A DNA stretch of 31,740 nucleotides, from the NCBI GenBank assembly GCA_034437315.1, contig DAOTUC010000203.1, positions 1 through 31,740 on the forward strand, given 5' to 3'. Source of the stretch: DSAR01 sp034437315 (GTDB taxonomy: Bacteria; Chloroflexota; Anaerolineae; B4-G1). Made by a program: the position numbers and the translations under genes. Below, piece after piece: positions 1 through 7,457 of the stretch. Below the pieces are notes generated by a model. The model did not search any database. It was not told where the DNA came from and saw only the letters and a program-made list of their open reading frames with translations. The stretch's first letter is position 1; every line of letters starts with the position of its first letter.

Positions 1-459
1 CAGATGGACGTAATCGGGAAAGTGCTTGAGCAAGCGGGGCAGTTCCTCAAACCAATCCGCCCGATGGTAGCGCGAGTTGAAAAAGACGCCGTCCGCCGCC
101 GCCATTGACAACCAATTCATCATCCCGTAGGTCAGGTCCCGCTTCTCGCCCGGCGGGCAGGGATAGGTCAACTGGTTCTCGTGGCAGTAGAGCGCGACCG
201 GGACGCCAGCGAGAAAGTCGCGGGTCAGGCCGAGGAAGGCGGGCAGGTTGAGCATATCGGAGGCCACGATCAAGTCGGGGCGCAAATCAAGCGTGCGCGC
301 TTCCGTCGCCATAGTCAGCGCGCCCCCTTGCATGCGCCACTTCCAAAAACGGGCCGGCATCGTGAGCAACGCGACCTCGTGACCGCTATGGGCGGCGTAT
401 CCCCGCGCCCAAGCCCGGTGGCTGCCGCCGAAGTATGGTTCGATCAACAGAATTTTCAT
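1..459 (-). CDS. QTMAN/DUF3524-type glycosyltransferase (3' end cut by window edge)
   Basis: The first 153 residues of a gene that runs off the left edge. The start MKILLIEPYFGGSHRAW, the block FWKWRMQGGA and the motif HENQLTYP match the N-terminal domain of the DUF3524/GTDC1 family as I know it. The human member is the tRNA-queuosine alpha-mannosyltransferase QTMAN, which puts mannose on queuosine of tRNA-Asp. What bacterial members modify is less certain, so tRNA modification here is an inference. The ATG at 459 is preceded at a normal distance by a GAGGGGGG Shine-Dalgarno run. A TATAAT box at 494-489 lies upstream. The C-terminal GT-B half is outside the window, so completeness cannot be judged. 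Confidence 0.8.
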   Translation of the reverse strand, partial: MKILLIEPYFGGSHRAWARGYAAHSGHEVALLTMPARFWKWRMQGGALTMATEARTLDLRPDLIVASDMLNLPAFLGLTRDFLAGVPVALYCHENQLTYPCPPGEKRDLTYGMMNWLSMAAADGVFFNSRYHRADWFEELPRLLKHFPDYVHL

Positions 460-488
460 CAGTCTATGCCCCCCTCTCAAGCGCGCAC

Positions 489-519
489 ATTATACCACAT
501 TCCCAAGGTGTGATATAAT
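489..519. promoter_or_regulatory. Back-to-back divergent promoters with extended -10 boxes
   Basis: On the minus strand a TGgTATAAT extended -10 (hexamer 494-489) faces the glycosyltransferase. On the plus strand a TGaTATAAT extended -10 (hexamer 514-519) faces the membrane-protein gene at 586. Only 19 bp separate the hexamers, so each promoter's -35 region overlaps the other's -10 region. Neither has a good -35, which fits extended -10 promoters. Predicted starts are near 482 (minus) and 526 (plus). Confidence 0.6.
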
Positions 520-527
520 AGTTTTCG

Positions 528-573
528 AGTTTCAAGTAGGCAAGTAGCAAGTTTGCAAGTTTCAAGTTTGCAG
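528..573 (+). repeat. CAAGTTTG-type tandem repeat in the 5' leader
   Basis: CAAG recurs at 533, 541, 548, 556 and 563, with a partial unit at 571. Spacings alternate 8, 7, 8, 7, 8 bp (units such as CAAGTAGG, CAAGTAG, CAAGTTTG). The array begins just after the predicted transcription start (about 526) and ends right before the Shine-Dalgarno AAAGGGAG, so it would form most of the untranslated leader of the gene at 586. Confidence 0.7.
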
Positions 574-585
574 AAAGGGAGCGCA

Positions 586-1014
586 ATGTCTGATCGAGAT
601 TATCACGGCAAGGAAGAGGAAAAGGCATACGAAAAAGAAGAGAAAGAGGACGAGAAAAGCTGGGATGAGAAATGGCGCCGCGATCCGGTCAGCGCCGTCG
701 TGTGGGCCTGCATCCTGATCTGGGCTGGCCTGGTGCTGCTCCTAGACAACATGGGTTACCTGGCCCAATTTATGATCGTGGAGACCCCGATCGAGGCCTG
801 GGCGCTCATCTTCATCGGCGCGGCGCTGATCATCTACGTCGAGGTCGTCTTCCGACTCCTGTCGCCAGCCTATCGCCAGGCGGTAGGGGGCACATTCATC
901 TGGGCGACGATCCTGCTGGGCATCGGGTTGAGCAACCAATTCGGCTGGTCCGTGATCTTCCCCTTGGTGTTGATCGCCATCGGCTTGTCCATCCTATTGC
1001 GTGGATTCTTCTAG
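586..1014 (+). CDS. Small membrane protein, LiaI/LiaF-like transmembrane region
   Basis: 142 residues. The first 30 or so are very hydrophilic and rich in Glu and Lys. Then come four hydrophobic helices, roughly at residues 38-58, 68-88, 99-115 and 120-138, ending in LLRGFF. This layout (two helical pairs with short loops and an LLDNMGYL-type turn) resembles the LiaI-LiaF-like transmembrane region / DUF5668 group, which is often tied to envelope-stress sensing. The specific role here is unknown. The ATG at 586 was chosen over a TTG at 553 because AAAGGGAG precedes it and the TTG lies inside the tandem repeat. The next gene starts 9 bp after its stop, so the two are probably cotranscribed. Confidence 0.75.
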   Translation: MSDRDYHGKEEEKAYEKEEKEDEKSWDEKWRRDPVSAVVWACILIWAGLVLLLDNMGYLAQFMIVETPIEAWALIFIGAALIIYVEVVFRLLSPAYRQAVGGTFIWATILLGIGLSNQFGWSVIFPLVLIAIGLSILLRGFF

Positions 1015-1022
1015 AGATACCG

Positions 1023-2252
1023 ATGGCAAACCACCCACAGCCCACGCCGTATCGCCTGGCGACCCGTGCCGTCCACGCCGGGAGCCGCCATCCCCGGCCC
1101 GATTACACGCCCACCGTCGTCCCCATCCATCCCTCGGTCACCTACCAGTACCCGACGATGGACGAACTGGACGCGGTTTTTGATGAGGAGAATGGGGAGG
1201 ACAACGAGCGACCAGGATACGTCTACGCCCGGCACGGCAACCCTACCGTGACCGCGCTGGAACAAGCGGTCGCCGCATTGGAGGAAGGAGAAGCGGCGTT
1301 GGCCTTTGCCTCTGGTATGGCGGCTATTCACGCCTCCTTGCTGGCCCTGGGCGCGCGAGCCGGGACGAAGGTGGTCGCCGCGCGCGACATCTACGGCGCG
1401 ACGTACGCCCTCCTGGACCAACTGTTGCGCTCCCAGGGGGTCGATACGCGCTTCGTGGACACGAGCGACCTCGCGGCGGTGGAGGCGATCTGCGCCGAGC
1501 GGAAACCAGCCGTTCTCCTGGTGGAAACCATCTCCAACCCCCTGCTCAAGGTCGCCGACCTGCCGGCGCTGGCCGAAATCGCCCATCGCTGCGGGGCGGC
1601 GCTGCTGGTCGATCACACATTCGCCACCCCTTGCCTGGCCCAACCGCTCAAACTGGGGGCCGATGTGGTCGTCCACAGCAGCACCAAATACCTGGGCGGT
1701 CACGGCGACGTGTTGAGCGGCGTCGTCGTCGCCTCCAGGGAGCGCCGGGATGCGTTATACGCCGTCCTCAAAGCGACCGGCGCCAACCTGGGCCCCCAGG
1801 AAGCCTGGTTAACGTTGCGGGGACTCAAGACGCTGCCCCTGCGCTTTCACCAGCACTGTGAGAACGCGCTCGCCGTCGCCGACTGGCTGACGCGACATCC
1901 CCGCGTGGCGCGCGTCTACTATCCCGGCCTGACCACGCATCCTCAACACGAACTGGCCCGGCGGCAATTCGAGGGCAAGGGGTACGGCGGCATGGTCTCC
2001 TTCGACCTGGCTGACGCGGGACGGCGGGAGGTCTTCCAACTTTTCGAGCGGATGCGCTTGTGCCAGCCCGCAACCACGCTGGGCGACGTTTACACGCTGG
2101 TGATGTACCCCCCTCACGCCTCGCATCGCGCCCTCAGCGCCGCAGAGCGGGCCCGCGTCGGCATCGGCGATGGGCTGGTGCGCGTCTCCGTGGGCATCGA
2201 GGCGGTCGAGGACATCGTCGCGGATCTGGAACAAGCGTTGGCGCGCATTTAA
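1023..2252 (+). CDS. Cys/Met metabolism PLP-dependent enzyme (cystathionine gamma-synthase/lyase family)
   Basis: 409 residues of the trans-sulfuration fold-type I PLP family. Visible signatures are YARHGNPT near the N-terminus, ASGMAAI, the VETISNP block, the LLVDHTFATP block and HSSTKYLGGHGDV, in which Lys222 should carry PLP. The length is typical. Family members include cystathionine gamma-synthase, cystathionine gamma-lyase, methionine gamma-lyase and O-acetylhomoserine sulfhydrylase. Sequence reading alone does not separate them, so no symbol is given. The reading frame is open 117 codons further upstream, but that stretch overlaps the membrane gene and looks like shadow. ATG 1023 starts the recognisable domain. 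It follows the membrane gene by 8 bp. Confidence 0.9.
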   Translation: MANHPQPTPYRLATRAVHAGSRHPRPDYTPTVVPIHPSVTYQYPTMDELDAVFDEENGEDNERPGYVYARHGNPTVTALEQAVAALEEGEAALAFASGMAAIHASLLALGARAGTKVVAARDIYGATYALLDQLLRSQGVDTRFVDTSDLAAVEAICAERKPAVLLVETISNPLLKVADLPALAEIAHRCGAALLVDHTFATPCLAQPLKLGADVVVHSSTKYLGGHGDVLSGVVVASRERRDALYAVLKATGANLGPQEAWLTLRGLKTLPLRFHQHCENALAVADWLTRHPRVARVYYPGLTTHPQHELARRQFEGKGYGGMVSFDLADAGRREVFQLFERMRLCQPATTLGDVYTLVMYPPHASHRALSAAERARVGIGDGLVRVSVGIEAVEDIVADLEQALARI

Positions 2253-2284
2253 GGGCGATATATCGCCTACGTAGAGAATTGTAC

Positions 2285-3142
2285 ATGAAATTCAGCTCGG
2301 CTTCAGCGGAGATATTTGTCCCCGACGGCGCGCCTGAGGAGGCGGCGCTGGCACGGACGACCCACCTGGCTATCGGCGCGCACCAGGACGACGTCGAGAT
2401 CATGGCCTGCCATGGGATTCTGACCTGCTTCCAGCGGGATGACCGGTGGTTTTCGAGCGTCGTCGTCACCGACGGCGGCGGATCCCCCAGAACCGGTCTG
2501 TACGCCGGTTATAGCGACGAGGCCATGCGACGCGCCCGGCGCAAGGAGCAGAGAAAAGCCGCGATCGTGGGGGAATACGCGGCCCAGGTGCAGCTCAATC
2601 ATCCCAGTTCTACGGCGCGAGACGGAGCGAACGACGCGCCGGTGAAAGATTTGGCGATGGTGTTGCGAGCGACAAGGCCGGAGACGCTCTATACCCACAA
2701 CCCGACCGACAGGCACGACACCCACGTGGCGGTCGTGTTGCGCACAATTGACGCGCTGCGCCGCCTGCCCCCGGAGGAACGCCCGCGGCGGGTCTATGGA
2801 TGCGAGGTCTGGCGCGGGCTGGATTGGCTGGTCGACGCGGATAAGATCGCCTTCGATTGCTCATCGCGCGAGCATTTACAGGCCGCCCTCCTGGGCGTGT
2901 TCGACTCCCAGATCGCCGGCGGCAAGCGATACGACCTGGCGACTATGGGACGGCGGCGGGCCAACGCGACCTATCACACCTCCCACGCGGCGGACACGAC
3001 CCAGGCGATGAGCTTCGGCCTGGACCTGACGCCCCTGATTGAGGAGCCTGAGCAGGACGTGTTAAGCTTCGTGCAAGCATTCATCAGACGTTTTGAGCAA
3101 GACGTGAGCGACCCGCTCATACGCTTGACACGTAAGACGTAG
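2285..3142 (+). CDS. PIG-L/LmbE family N-acetyl-sugar deacetylase-like protein
   Basis: 285 residues. The N-terminal metal motif reads AIGAHQDDVEIMACHG (His33, Asp35, Asp36), where most of the family has AHPDDxE. The downstream motif NPTDRHDTHVAV supplies the other histidines. The family removes acetyl groups from GlcNAc-type substrates (GPI precursors, mycothiol and bacillithiol precursors, antibiotic intermediates) with a Zn ion. The actual substrate here is unknown. The Pro-to-Gln change in the first motif is a mild oddity. The ATG lies 32 bp after the PLP enzyme. The last four codons and the stop are made from the heptamer array that begins at 3132. Confidence 0.88.
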   Translation: MKFSSASAEIFVPDGAPEEAALARTTHLAIGAHQDDVEIMACHGILTCFQRDDRWFSSVVVTDGGGSPRTGLYAGYSDEAMRRARRKEQRKAAIVGEYAAQVQLNHPSSTARDGANDAPVKDLAMVLRATRPETLYTHNPTDRHDTHVAVVLRTIDALRRLPPEERPRRVYGCEVWRGLDWLVDADKIAFDCSSREHLQAALLGVFDSQIAGGKRYDLATMGRRRANATYHTSHAADTTQAMSFGLDLTPLIEEPEQDVLSFVQAFIRRFEQDVSDPLIRLTRKT

Positions 3143-3166
3143 GACGTAGGACGTAGGACTTAAGAC
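3132..3166 (+). repeat. GTAGGAC heptamer array (5 units)
   Basis: Five in-phase heptamers: GTAAGAC, GTAGGAC three times, then TTAAGAC. The array begins inside the last codons of the deacetylase gene, provides its stop codon, and ends 9 bp before a TTGACA -35 box. It is the same unit, rotated, as the 14-copy array at 25438-25535. Confidence 0.85.
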
Positions 3167-3175
3167 GTTTAATGT

Positions 3176-3203
3176 TTGACATGCCATGCCTTTATGCTAG
3201 AAT
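3176..3203 (+). promoter_or_regulatory. Sigma-70-type promoter, TTGACA-N16-TGcTAGAAT
   Basis: Consensus TTGACA at 3176-3181, 16-bp spacer, extended -10 TGcTAGAAT with the hexamer at 3198-3203. The predicted start is near 3210, only about 8 nt before the ATG at 3218. No Shine-Dalgarno is present, so the glycosyltransferase mRNA would be almost leaderless. Confidence 0.75.
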
Positions 3204-3217
3204 GACGCCGTCTCAAC

Positions 3218-4129
3218 ATGGTTGATTTAGGAATCGTGATCACCAATTATAATACGCGGGACCTGTTGCGCACGTGCCTGCGTTCCGTCTATGCAAGCGT
3301 TCCCTGCGAACCGGGGGACGCTTTCACCTTCGAGGTCTGCGTGGTCGATAACGCCTCGTCGGACGGGAGCGCCAACATGGCAGCGGCCGAGTTCCCGGCG
3401 GCGCGCCTGATCGCCAGCGCGGAGAACGTAGGCTATCCTCAGGGGAATAACCTGGGATTGCAAACCTTCGGTTTTGGCGTTCCGGATGAGCCGACGCCCA
3501 GATTCGCCCTGCTCCTGAACCCAGACACCGAGCTCCCGCCCGATGGATTGGCGCGGATGTTGCGCTTCATGGCCGAACATCCTGACGCCGGTGTGGCGGG
3601 GCCAAAGCTCGTGCTCCCCGATGGGTCGCTCGATATGGCCTGCCGGCGCGGCTTTCCATCGCCGGCCGTCTCCTTTTACCGCTTCACCGGGCTTTCCCGC
3701 CTCTTTCCCCACAACCCGCGCTTTGGGCGCTACAATATGACCTTCCTCGATCCCGATCAAGTGGCCGAGGTCGATTCGGTGGTGGGCGCCTTTATGCTGG
3801 TGCGAGCCGAGGCTATCGCCCAGGCCGGCTTGATGGATGAACAGTTCTTCATGTACGGCGAGGATCTGGATTGGGCGTATCGCATCAAGGCTAGAGGTTG
3901 GAAAGTGTATTACAATCCAGAGATAACCGTCTTGCACGTCAAGCGGGCGGCCAGTCGAAACAGCCCACGGGCCCAGATTGAGTTCTTTCGCGCGATGGAC
4001 ATCTTCTACCGCAAGCATTACGCCACTCAAACACCGCGTTGGCTACACGCGCTCATCGTGAGCGCCATCGCCCTCCGGAAGCGCCTGGAGATATGGCGCC
4101 AATCGGTGTGCCCGGCGGGAGGAGGATAA
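3218..4129 (+). CDS. Family 2 glycosyltransferase (rhamnosyltransferase-like)
   Basis: 303 residues with a GT-A fold. Signatures are VITNYNTRDLL at the N-terminus, VVDNASSDGS, the LLNPDTELP nucleotide-sugar/metal motif (Asp103) and FMYGEDLDWAYRIK (Glu215-Asp216) near the putative catalytic base. This pattern is typical of the WbbL/rhamnosyltransferase-like branch of GT2 that builds O-antigen or exopolysaccharide. Donor and acceptor cannot be named. The enzyme should act at the cytoplasmic membrane face. Its stop is 3 bp before the TTG of the next gene, an initiating polyprenyl-phosphate transferase, so the two likely form one surface-polysaccharide transcript from the promoter at 3176. Confidence 0.9.
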   Translation: MVDLGIVITNYNTRDLLRTCLRSVYASVPCEPGDAFTFEVCVVDNASSDGSANMAAAEFPAARLIASAENVGYPQGNNLGLQTFGFGVPDEPTPRFALLLNPDTELPPDGLARMLRFMAEHPDAGVAGPKLVLPDGSLDMACRRGFPSPAVSFYRFTGLSRLFPHNPRFGRYNMTFLDPDQVAEVDSVVGAFMLVRAEAIAQAGLMDEQFFMYGEDLDWAYRIKARGWKVYYNPEITVLHVKRAASRNSPRAQIEFFRAMDIFYRKHYATQTPRWLHALIVSAIALRKRLEIWRQSVCPAGGG

Positions 4130-4132
4130 GTC

Positions 4133-5548
4133 TTGAAGGCGAAAGGTCCCACGCAAGTCTTCTTTGTCGTCACGCTGCTCCTCACGGACGCCTTGATGGC
4201 GGCTGTGGCCTTTTCCCTGGCCTACTACGTCCGGCTTTGGATCCCGTGGCCGAACGAAGCCCAGAATATGGGACAGATCACCGATTACAGCGGCATCGTG
4301 CTAGCACACGTTTTCTCCCTTCTGGCGGTCTTCGTTTTTTCCCGGATGTATCGCCTGGCGCGGGTGCCTTCCCGCGTGGACGAGTTCTACACTATCGTCG
4401 CCTCTGTCACTGCGGCGACGCTGATGGGCATTGCGATCTCCTCATTGACGTTCAAGAATAGCCCGCTGGCGCTGGATTATTCGCGGGGGATGATCTTGTA
4501 TGGCTGGCTGTTCACCATCACGCTCGTCACCGTAGGCCGGGTGCTCCATACGTTGCTGCGGGCCGAGTTGCGACGGCAAGGATGGGGGCGCGACCGGGTC
4601 ATCATCGTCGGCGCCGGGGACGTGGGATGGATGATCATCCAGAAGATCCAATCAAATCCCAGCCTGGGGTACGACATCGCCGGCTTTGTCACCGTGAATG
4701 GTCACGACAGCGCGCCGGTCGGCGTCCCAATCCTGGGACAAGCGGGGGAGCTGGCCGCTTTTATCGACGAGTATGAGGCGGATGAGGTGATCATCGCGCT
4801 TCCCGAAGCGACCCACCAGGAGATCCTGACGTTGATCTCGCGATGTGAGCGGGGGCGGGTGACCATCAAAGTCTTTCCCGACGTGTTCCAGATCATGGCC
4901 GGACAGGTGAGCATCGACGACCTCGGCGGGCTGCCGCTCTTGACGGTGCGCGACATCGCGATGAAAGGCTGGCGGCGCTCGGTCAAGCGGCTGATGGACA
5001 TCGTGGGAGCGGCCTTCGGATTGACCATATTCTCCCCATTGATGTTGCCCATCGCGCTGGCGATCAAGTTGGATTCCAAGGGGCCGGCCTTCTACGTCCA
5101 GGAGCGGATGGGGCTTGACGCTCGGCCATTCAAGATGCTGAAGTTCCGTTCGATGCGCATCGACGCCGAGGAACAGGGGGCGGGTTGGACGGTGGAGGAC
5201 GACCCGCGCGTCACCCGCCTGGGGCGCTTCATTCGGCGGGTCAACATCGACGAGTTGCCCCAATTGATCAACGTCCTGTTGGGCGAGATGAGCCTGGTCG
5301 GCCCGCGGCCCGAACGACCGATCTACGTCAACCAATTCCGGCGCTCAATCCCGCGCTACATGGATCGTCACTGGGAGAAAGCGGGGATGACCGGTTGGGC
5401 CCAGGTAAACGGCCTGCGGGGTGACACCTCCATCGTCGAGCGCACCAAGTATGATCTATGGTACATTGAAAACTGGTCGCTTCTACTCGACGTCAAAATC
5501 CTGGTGCGCACGCTCTTCAATATGTTCCGCTCCCCCAATGCGTATTGA
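4133..5548 (+). CDS. Exopolysaccharide polyprenyl glycosylphosphotransferase (WcaJ/WbaP-like)
   Basis: 471 residues. The N-terminal third has about four to five membrane helices. Next is a Rossmann-like CoA-binding domain (VIIVGAGDVGW, about residues 155-270). The C-terminal half is the bacterial sugar transferase domain: KRLMDIVGA helix, FRSMR, NIDELPQLINVL, GEMSLVGPRPE and GMTGWAQVNGLRG. These enzymes transfer a sugar-1-phosphate to undecaprenyl phosphate to start a repeat unit. The sugar is not deducible. The TTG start at 4133 is preceded by GGAGGAGGA at good spacing. It is translationally close-coupled to the glycosyltransferase. No flippase or polymerase gene lies nearby, so the rest of the pathway is elsewhere. 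Confidence 0.92.
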   Translation: MKAKGPTQVFFVVTLLLTDALMAAVAFSLAYYVRLWIPWPNEAQNMGQITDYSGIVLAHVFSLLAVFVFSRMYRLARVPSRVDEFYTIVASVTAATLMGIAISSLTFKNSPLALDYSRGMILYGWLFTITLVTVGRVLHTLLRAELRRQGWGRDRVIIVGAGDVGWMIIQKIQSNPSLGYDIAGFVTVNGHDSAPVGVPILGQAGELAAFIDEYEADEVIIALPEATHQEILTLISRCERGRVTIKVFPDVFQIMAGQVSIDDLGGLPLLTVRDIAMKGWRRSVKRLMDIVGAAFGLTIFSPLMLPIALAIKLDSKGPAFYVQERMGLDARPFKMLKFRSMRIDAEEQGAGWTVEDDPRVTRLGRFIRRVNIDELPQLINVLLGEMSLVGPRPERPIYVNQFRRSIPRYMDRHWEKAGMTGWAQVNGLRGDTSIVERTKYDLWYIENWSLLLDVKILVRTLFNMFRSPNAY

Positions 5549-5569
5549 GATGATGAAAGGGCTATTGAT

Positions 5570-6610
5570 ATGCGATGGTTAATTGTCGGCGCCGGCGCCA
5601 TCGGTTCGTTGGTGGGAAGTAGGCTGGCCTCTGTCGGTCACGACGTGACCCTGGTGGGGCGCGGTGATTACGTGGACGCGGTCCGAACGCGCGGCCTGGG
5701 ATGGGAAGTGGACGGTGAACGCGAATATGTGACAAGCGTGAAAGCAGTCACCCACGTTCCCCGGCCAGGATCGGCCGTCCAAGAACCTTTCGACGTGGTG
5801 ATTCTCACGGTGAAAGCTTACGATACGACCGAGGCGGTCTCTCAGGCGGCCCCCCTGATCGAGCGCGGCGTTCCCCTCTTGCTGTTACAAAACGGCGTCG
5901 GCGGAGAGGCGCTCGCCCGCGACGTTGTGGAGCGAGCGGCGATATATTCAGCCGTGATCACCCTGCCGGTCGAGGTGCTGGAACCGGGCCTCATCCGCCT
6001 CACCCGATCGAAGGGCGGTCTGGGACTCGCGCCGACCGAGGCGGGGCAATCGGTCGAGAGCCTGGCGCACGCCTTCCGCGAGGCCGGTTTCGACGTCTCC
6101 GCCTACGACGATTACCGGGCGATGAAATGGTCCAAGCTGCTGCTCAATATGCTGAGCAACGCCTCACCGGCGATTCTGGATATGCCGCCGGATCAAGTCT
6201 TCGCCCATCCAGGGTTGTTCGCCCTGGAACGGCGCGCCTTCCGGGAGGCGATGCAAGTGATACACGCGCTGGGCCTGCGCCCGGTCAACCTGCCAGGCTA
6301 CCCGGTTCCCCTGTTCGCCTGGGGAATCTGCAATCTCCCAGAATGGCTGCTGCGTCCGATCTTCCAGCGCACCATCGTCAAGGGACGAGGCGGCAAGATG
6401 CCGTCGCTCTACCTGGACCTGGCGCGACAGAAACAGCGCTCAGAGGTCGAGTTCTTGAACGGGGCGGTGGTGAGACACGCCCGCGCGGCCGGCGTAGCGG
6501 CCCCCGCCAACGAGGCCCTGTACTCGACGCTGATCGGCATCGTCCAGGGCGAGGAAGCGTGGGACGATTACAGGGGCCAGCCGGATAGGCTTTTGCGCTC
6601 CGTCGCCTGA
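5570..6610 (+). CDS. panE: 2-dehydropantoate 2-reductase family (ketopantoate reductase)
   Basis: 346 residues. The NAD(P)H-binding motif VGAGAIGS sits at residues 6-13, followed by the strand VTLVGRG. LLLQNGVGGE and the MKWSKLLLNMLSNA block (the conserved Lys and Asn of the ApbA/PanE family) are present. The canonical enzyme reduces ketopantoate to pantoate with NADPH for coenzyme A synthesis. It is somewhat longer than E. coli PanE (about 303 residues), and paralogues of other function exist, so the exact substrate is likely but unproven. An AAAGGGC Shine-Dalgarno precedes the ATG. It lies 21 bp after the polysaccharide transferase and converges with the gene at 6627. Confidence 0.82.
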   Translation: MRWLIVGAGAIGSLVGSRLASVGHDVTLVGRGDYVDAVRTRGLGWEVDGEREYVTSVKAVTHVPRPGSAVQEPFDVVILTVKAYDTTEAVSQAAPLIERGVPLLLLQNGVGGEALARDVVERAAIYSAVITLPVEVLEPGLIRLTRSKGGLGLAPTEAGQSVESLAHAFREAGFDVSAYDDYRAMKWSKLLLNMLSNASPAILDMPPDQVFAHPGLFALERRAFREAMQVIHALGLRPVNLPGYPVPLFAWGICNLPEWLLRPIFQRTIVKGRGGKMPSLYLDLARQKQRSEVEFLNGAVVRHARAAGVAAPANEALYSTLIGIVQGEEAWDDYRGQPDRLLRSVA

Positions 6611-6626
6611 GCGGCTTCAGTCGCTC

Positions 6627-6917
6627 TCACTTGCGTATCCGCCGCAGCTCGAAAACCACCGGATTCCAGGCGTCGGGGCAGGCGTGGGTGGCGACGTCAG
6701 ATTCCTCGGTCCAGGGAAATTCGGCTCCGTAACGCATGGCGAACACCTTGGGTAAGAAGCTGTAGAGGGCGTGGATGCACACCTTTCCCCGAACGTTCAG
6801 CCCGTCGAAATAGACCTCATCGCCGACCTGGTGCCCGGCTGCGCAATGCCCCTCCTGCTTGATGACCTTAGCCACAATATCAAATTCCTGCGATTGCCGT
6901 TCTTCTTGACTGCACAT
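6627..6917 (-). CDS. TIGR04076 family protein
   Basis: 96 residues. Motifs CAAGHQVGDE, CIHALYSFLPKVFAMRYG, the aromatic EFPW and ATHACPD.NPVVFELRRI fit the small TIGR04076 family, which has no established function to my knowledge. The conserved cysteines and histidines (C-x3-H, CIHA, THACPD) suggest metal or cofactor binding, but that is inference. A GAAAGGAAAA ribosome-binding site precedes the ATG. It converges with the ketopantoate reductase gene, and a small hairpin (GAGCG/CGCTC, 6609-6626) lies between the stops. Its 5' side abuts the proline racemase remnant. Confidence 0.75.
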   Translation of the reverse strand: MCSQEERQSQEFDIVAKVIKQEGHCAAGHQVGDEVYFDGLNVRGKVCIHALYSFLPKVFAMRYGAEFPWTEESDVATHACPDAWNPVVFELRRIRK

Positions 6918-6954
6918 CTTTTTTCCTTTCTCGATTGACTTGTTGACGCGACAA

Positions 6955-7419
6955 GCTATTGAAAATGCGGAGGTTGGGACTGGCTATCAAGCGAGCCATT
7001 GTGGACAGCCGGCCCATTCCGCACCCGTTTGAGGAGGACCTGGGCTTCTTGTATGGGGTGATCTTCATCGGCCCGCCGGGTCGGAAGGCGCGCTCCTTCG
7101 GAGCGTGCACCTTCAGGGCGCGCACAGCCGCAACGTCTGCGTCTTTGCCGAGGGGGAGGTGGATCGCTGCCCGACCGGGACGGGGGGTCAGCGCGCGTTT
7201 GGCCATTCACCACGCCCGCGGCGAGATCGACGTCGGCGAGTTAATGACAGTCGAAAGCATCATCGGCGCGCGCTTTACCGGTCGTATCGTGGATACCACG
7301 ACGTTCGGACCCTATCCGGCCGTCATTCCAGAATTGAGGCCGCAACTCACGTCACCGGACGGCATGAGTTTTTGATCGATCCCGAGGGTCCGCTGGGGCA
7401 GAGGTTCATTCTGCGTTAG
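6955..7419 (+). pseudogene. Decayed C-terminal half of a proline racemase family gene
   Basis: Three frames in turn read like the C-terminal half of proline racemase/4-hydroxyproline epimerase. Frame A gives LGLAIKRAI and HPFEEDLGFLYGVIF. A shift gives SRNVCVFAEGEVDR followed by PTGTG. A shift back gives VSARLAIHHARGEIDVGE and ESIIGARFTGRIV. A last shift gives TGRHEFLIDP and the stop at 7419. The second shift is one extra G in the run at 7182-7187 (six G where five keep frame). A hairpin-like insertion of about 30 bp lies near 7083-7125. The N-terminal half (about 190 residues) is missing. Three lesions plus truncation argue for a dead gene rather than a single sequencing error. Confidence 0.82.
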
Positions 7420-7457
7420 TACAGTTACGGGGGATAGGATAATCTTCAGATAGGCGC

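Noticed and set aside
672..1022. Upstream extension of the PLP enzyme frame by 117 codons
   Set aside because: It overlaps the membrane protein gene in another frame, its translation is Arg/Pro/His-rich shadow, and the conserved domain begins just after ATG 1023.
6932..6948. CTTGT..ACAAG palindrome in front of the TIGR04076 gene
   Set aside because: Arms are 5-7 bp with a mismatch and no clear promoter elements surround it, so it is too weak to call an operator.
6880..7206. 108-codon minus-strand frame over the racemase remnant
   Set aside because: It overlaps the TIGR04076 gene start and has no recognisable domain, while the plus strand shows clear racemase blocks.
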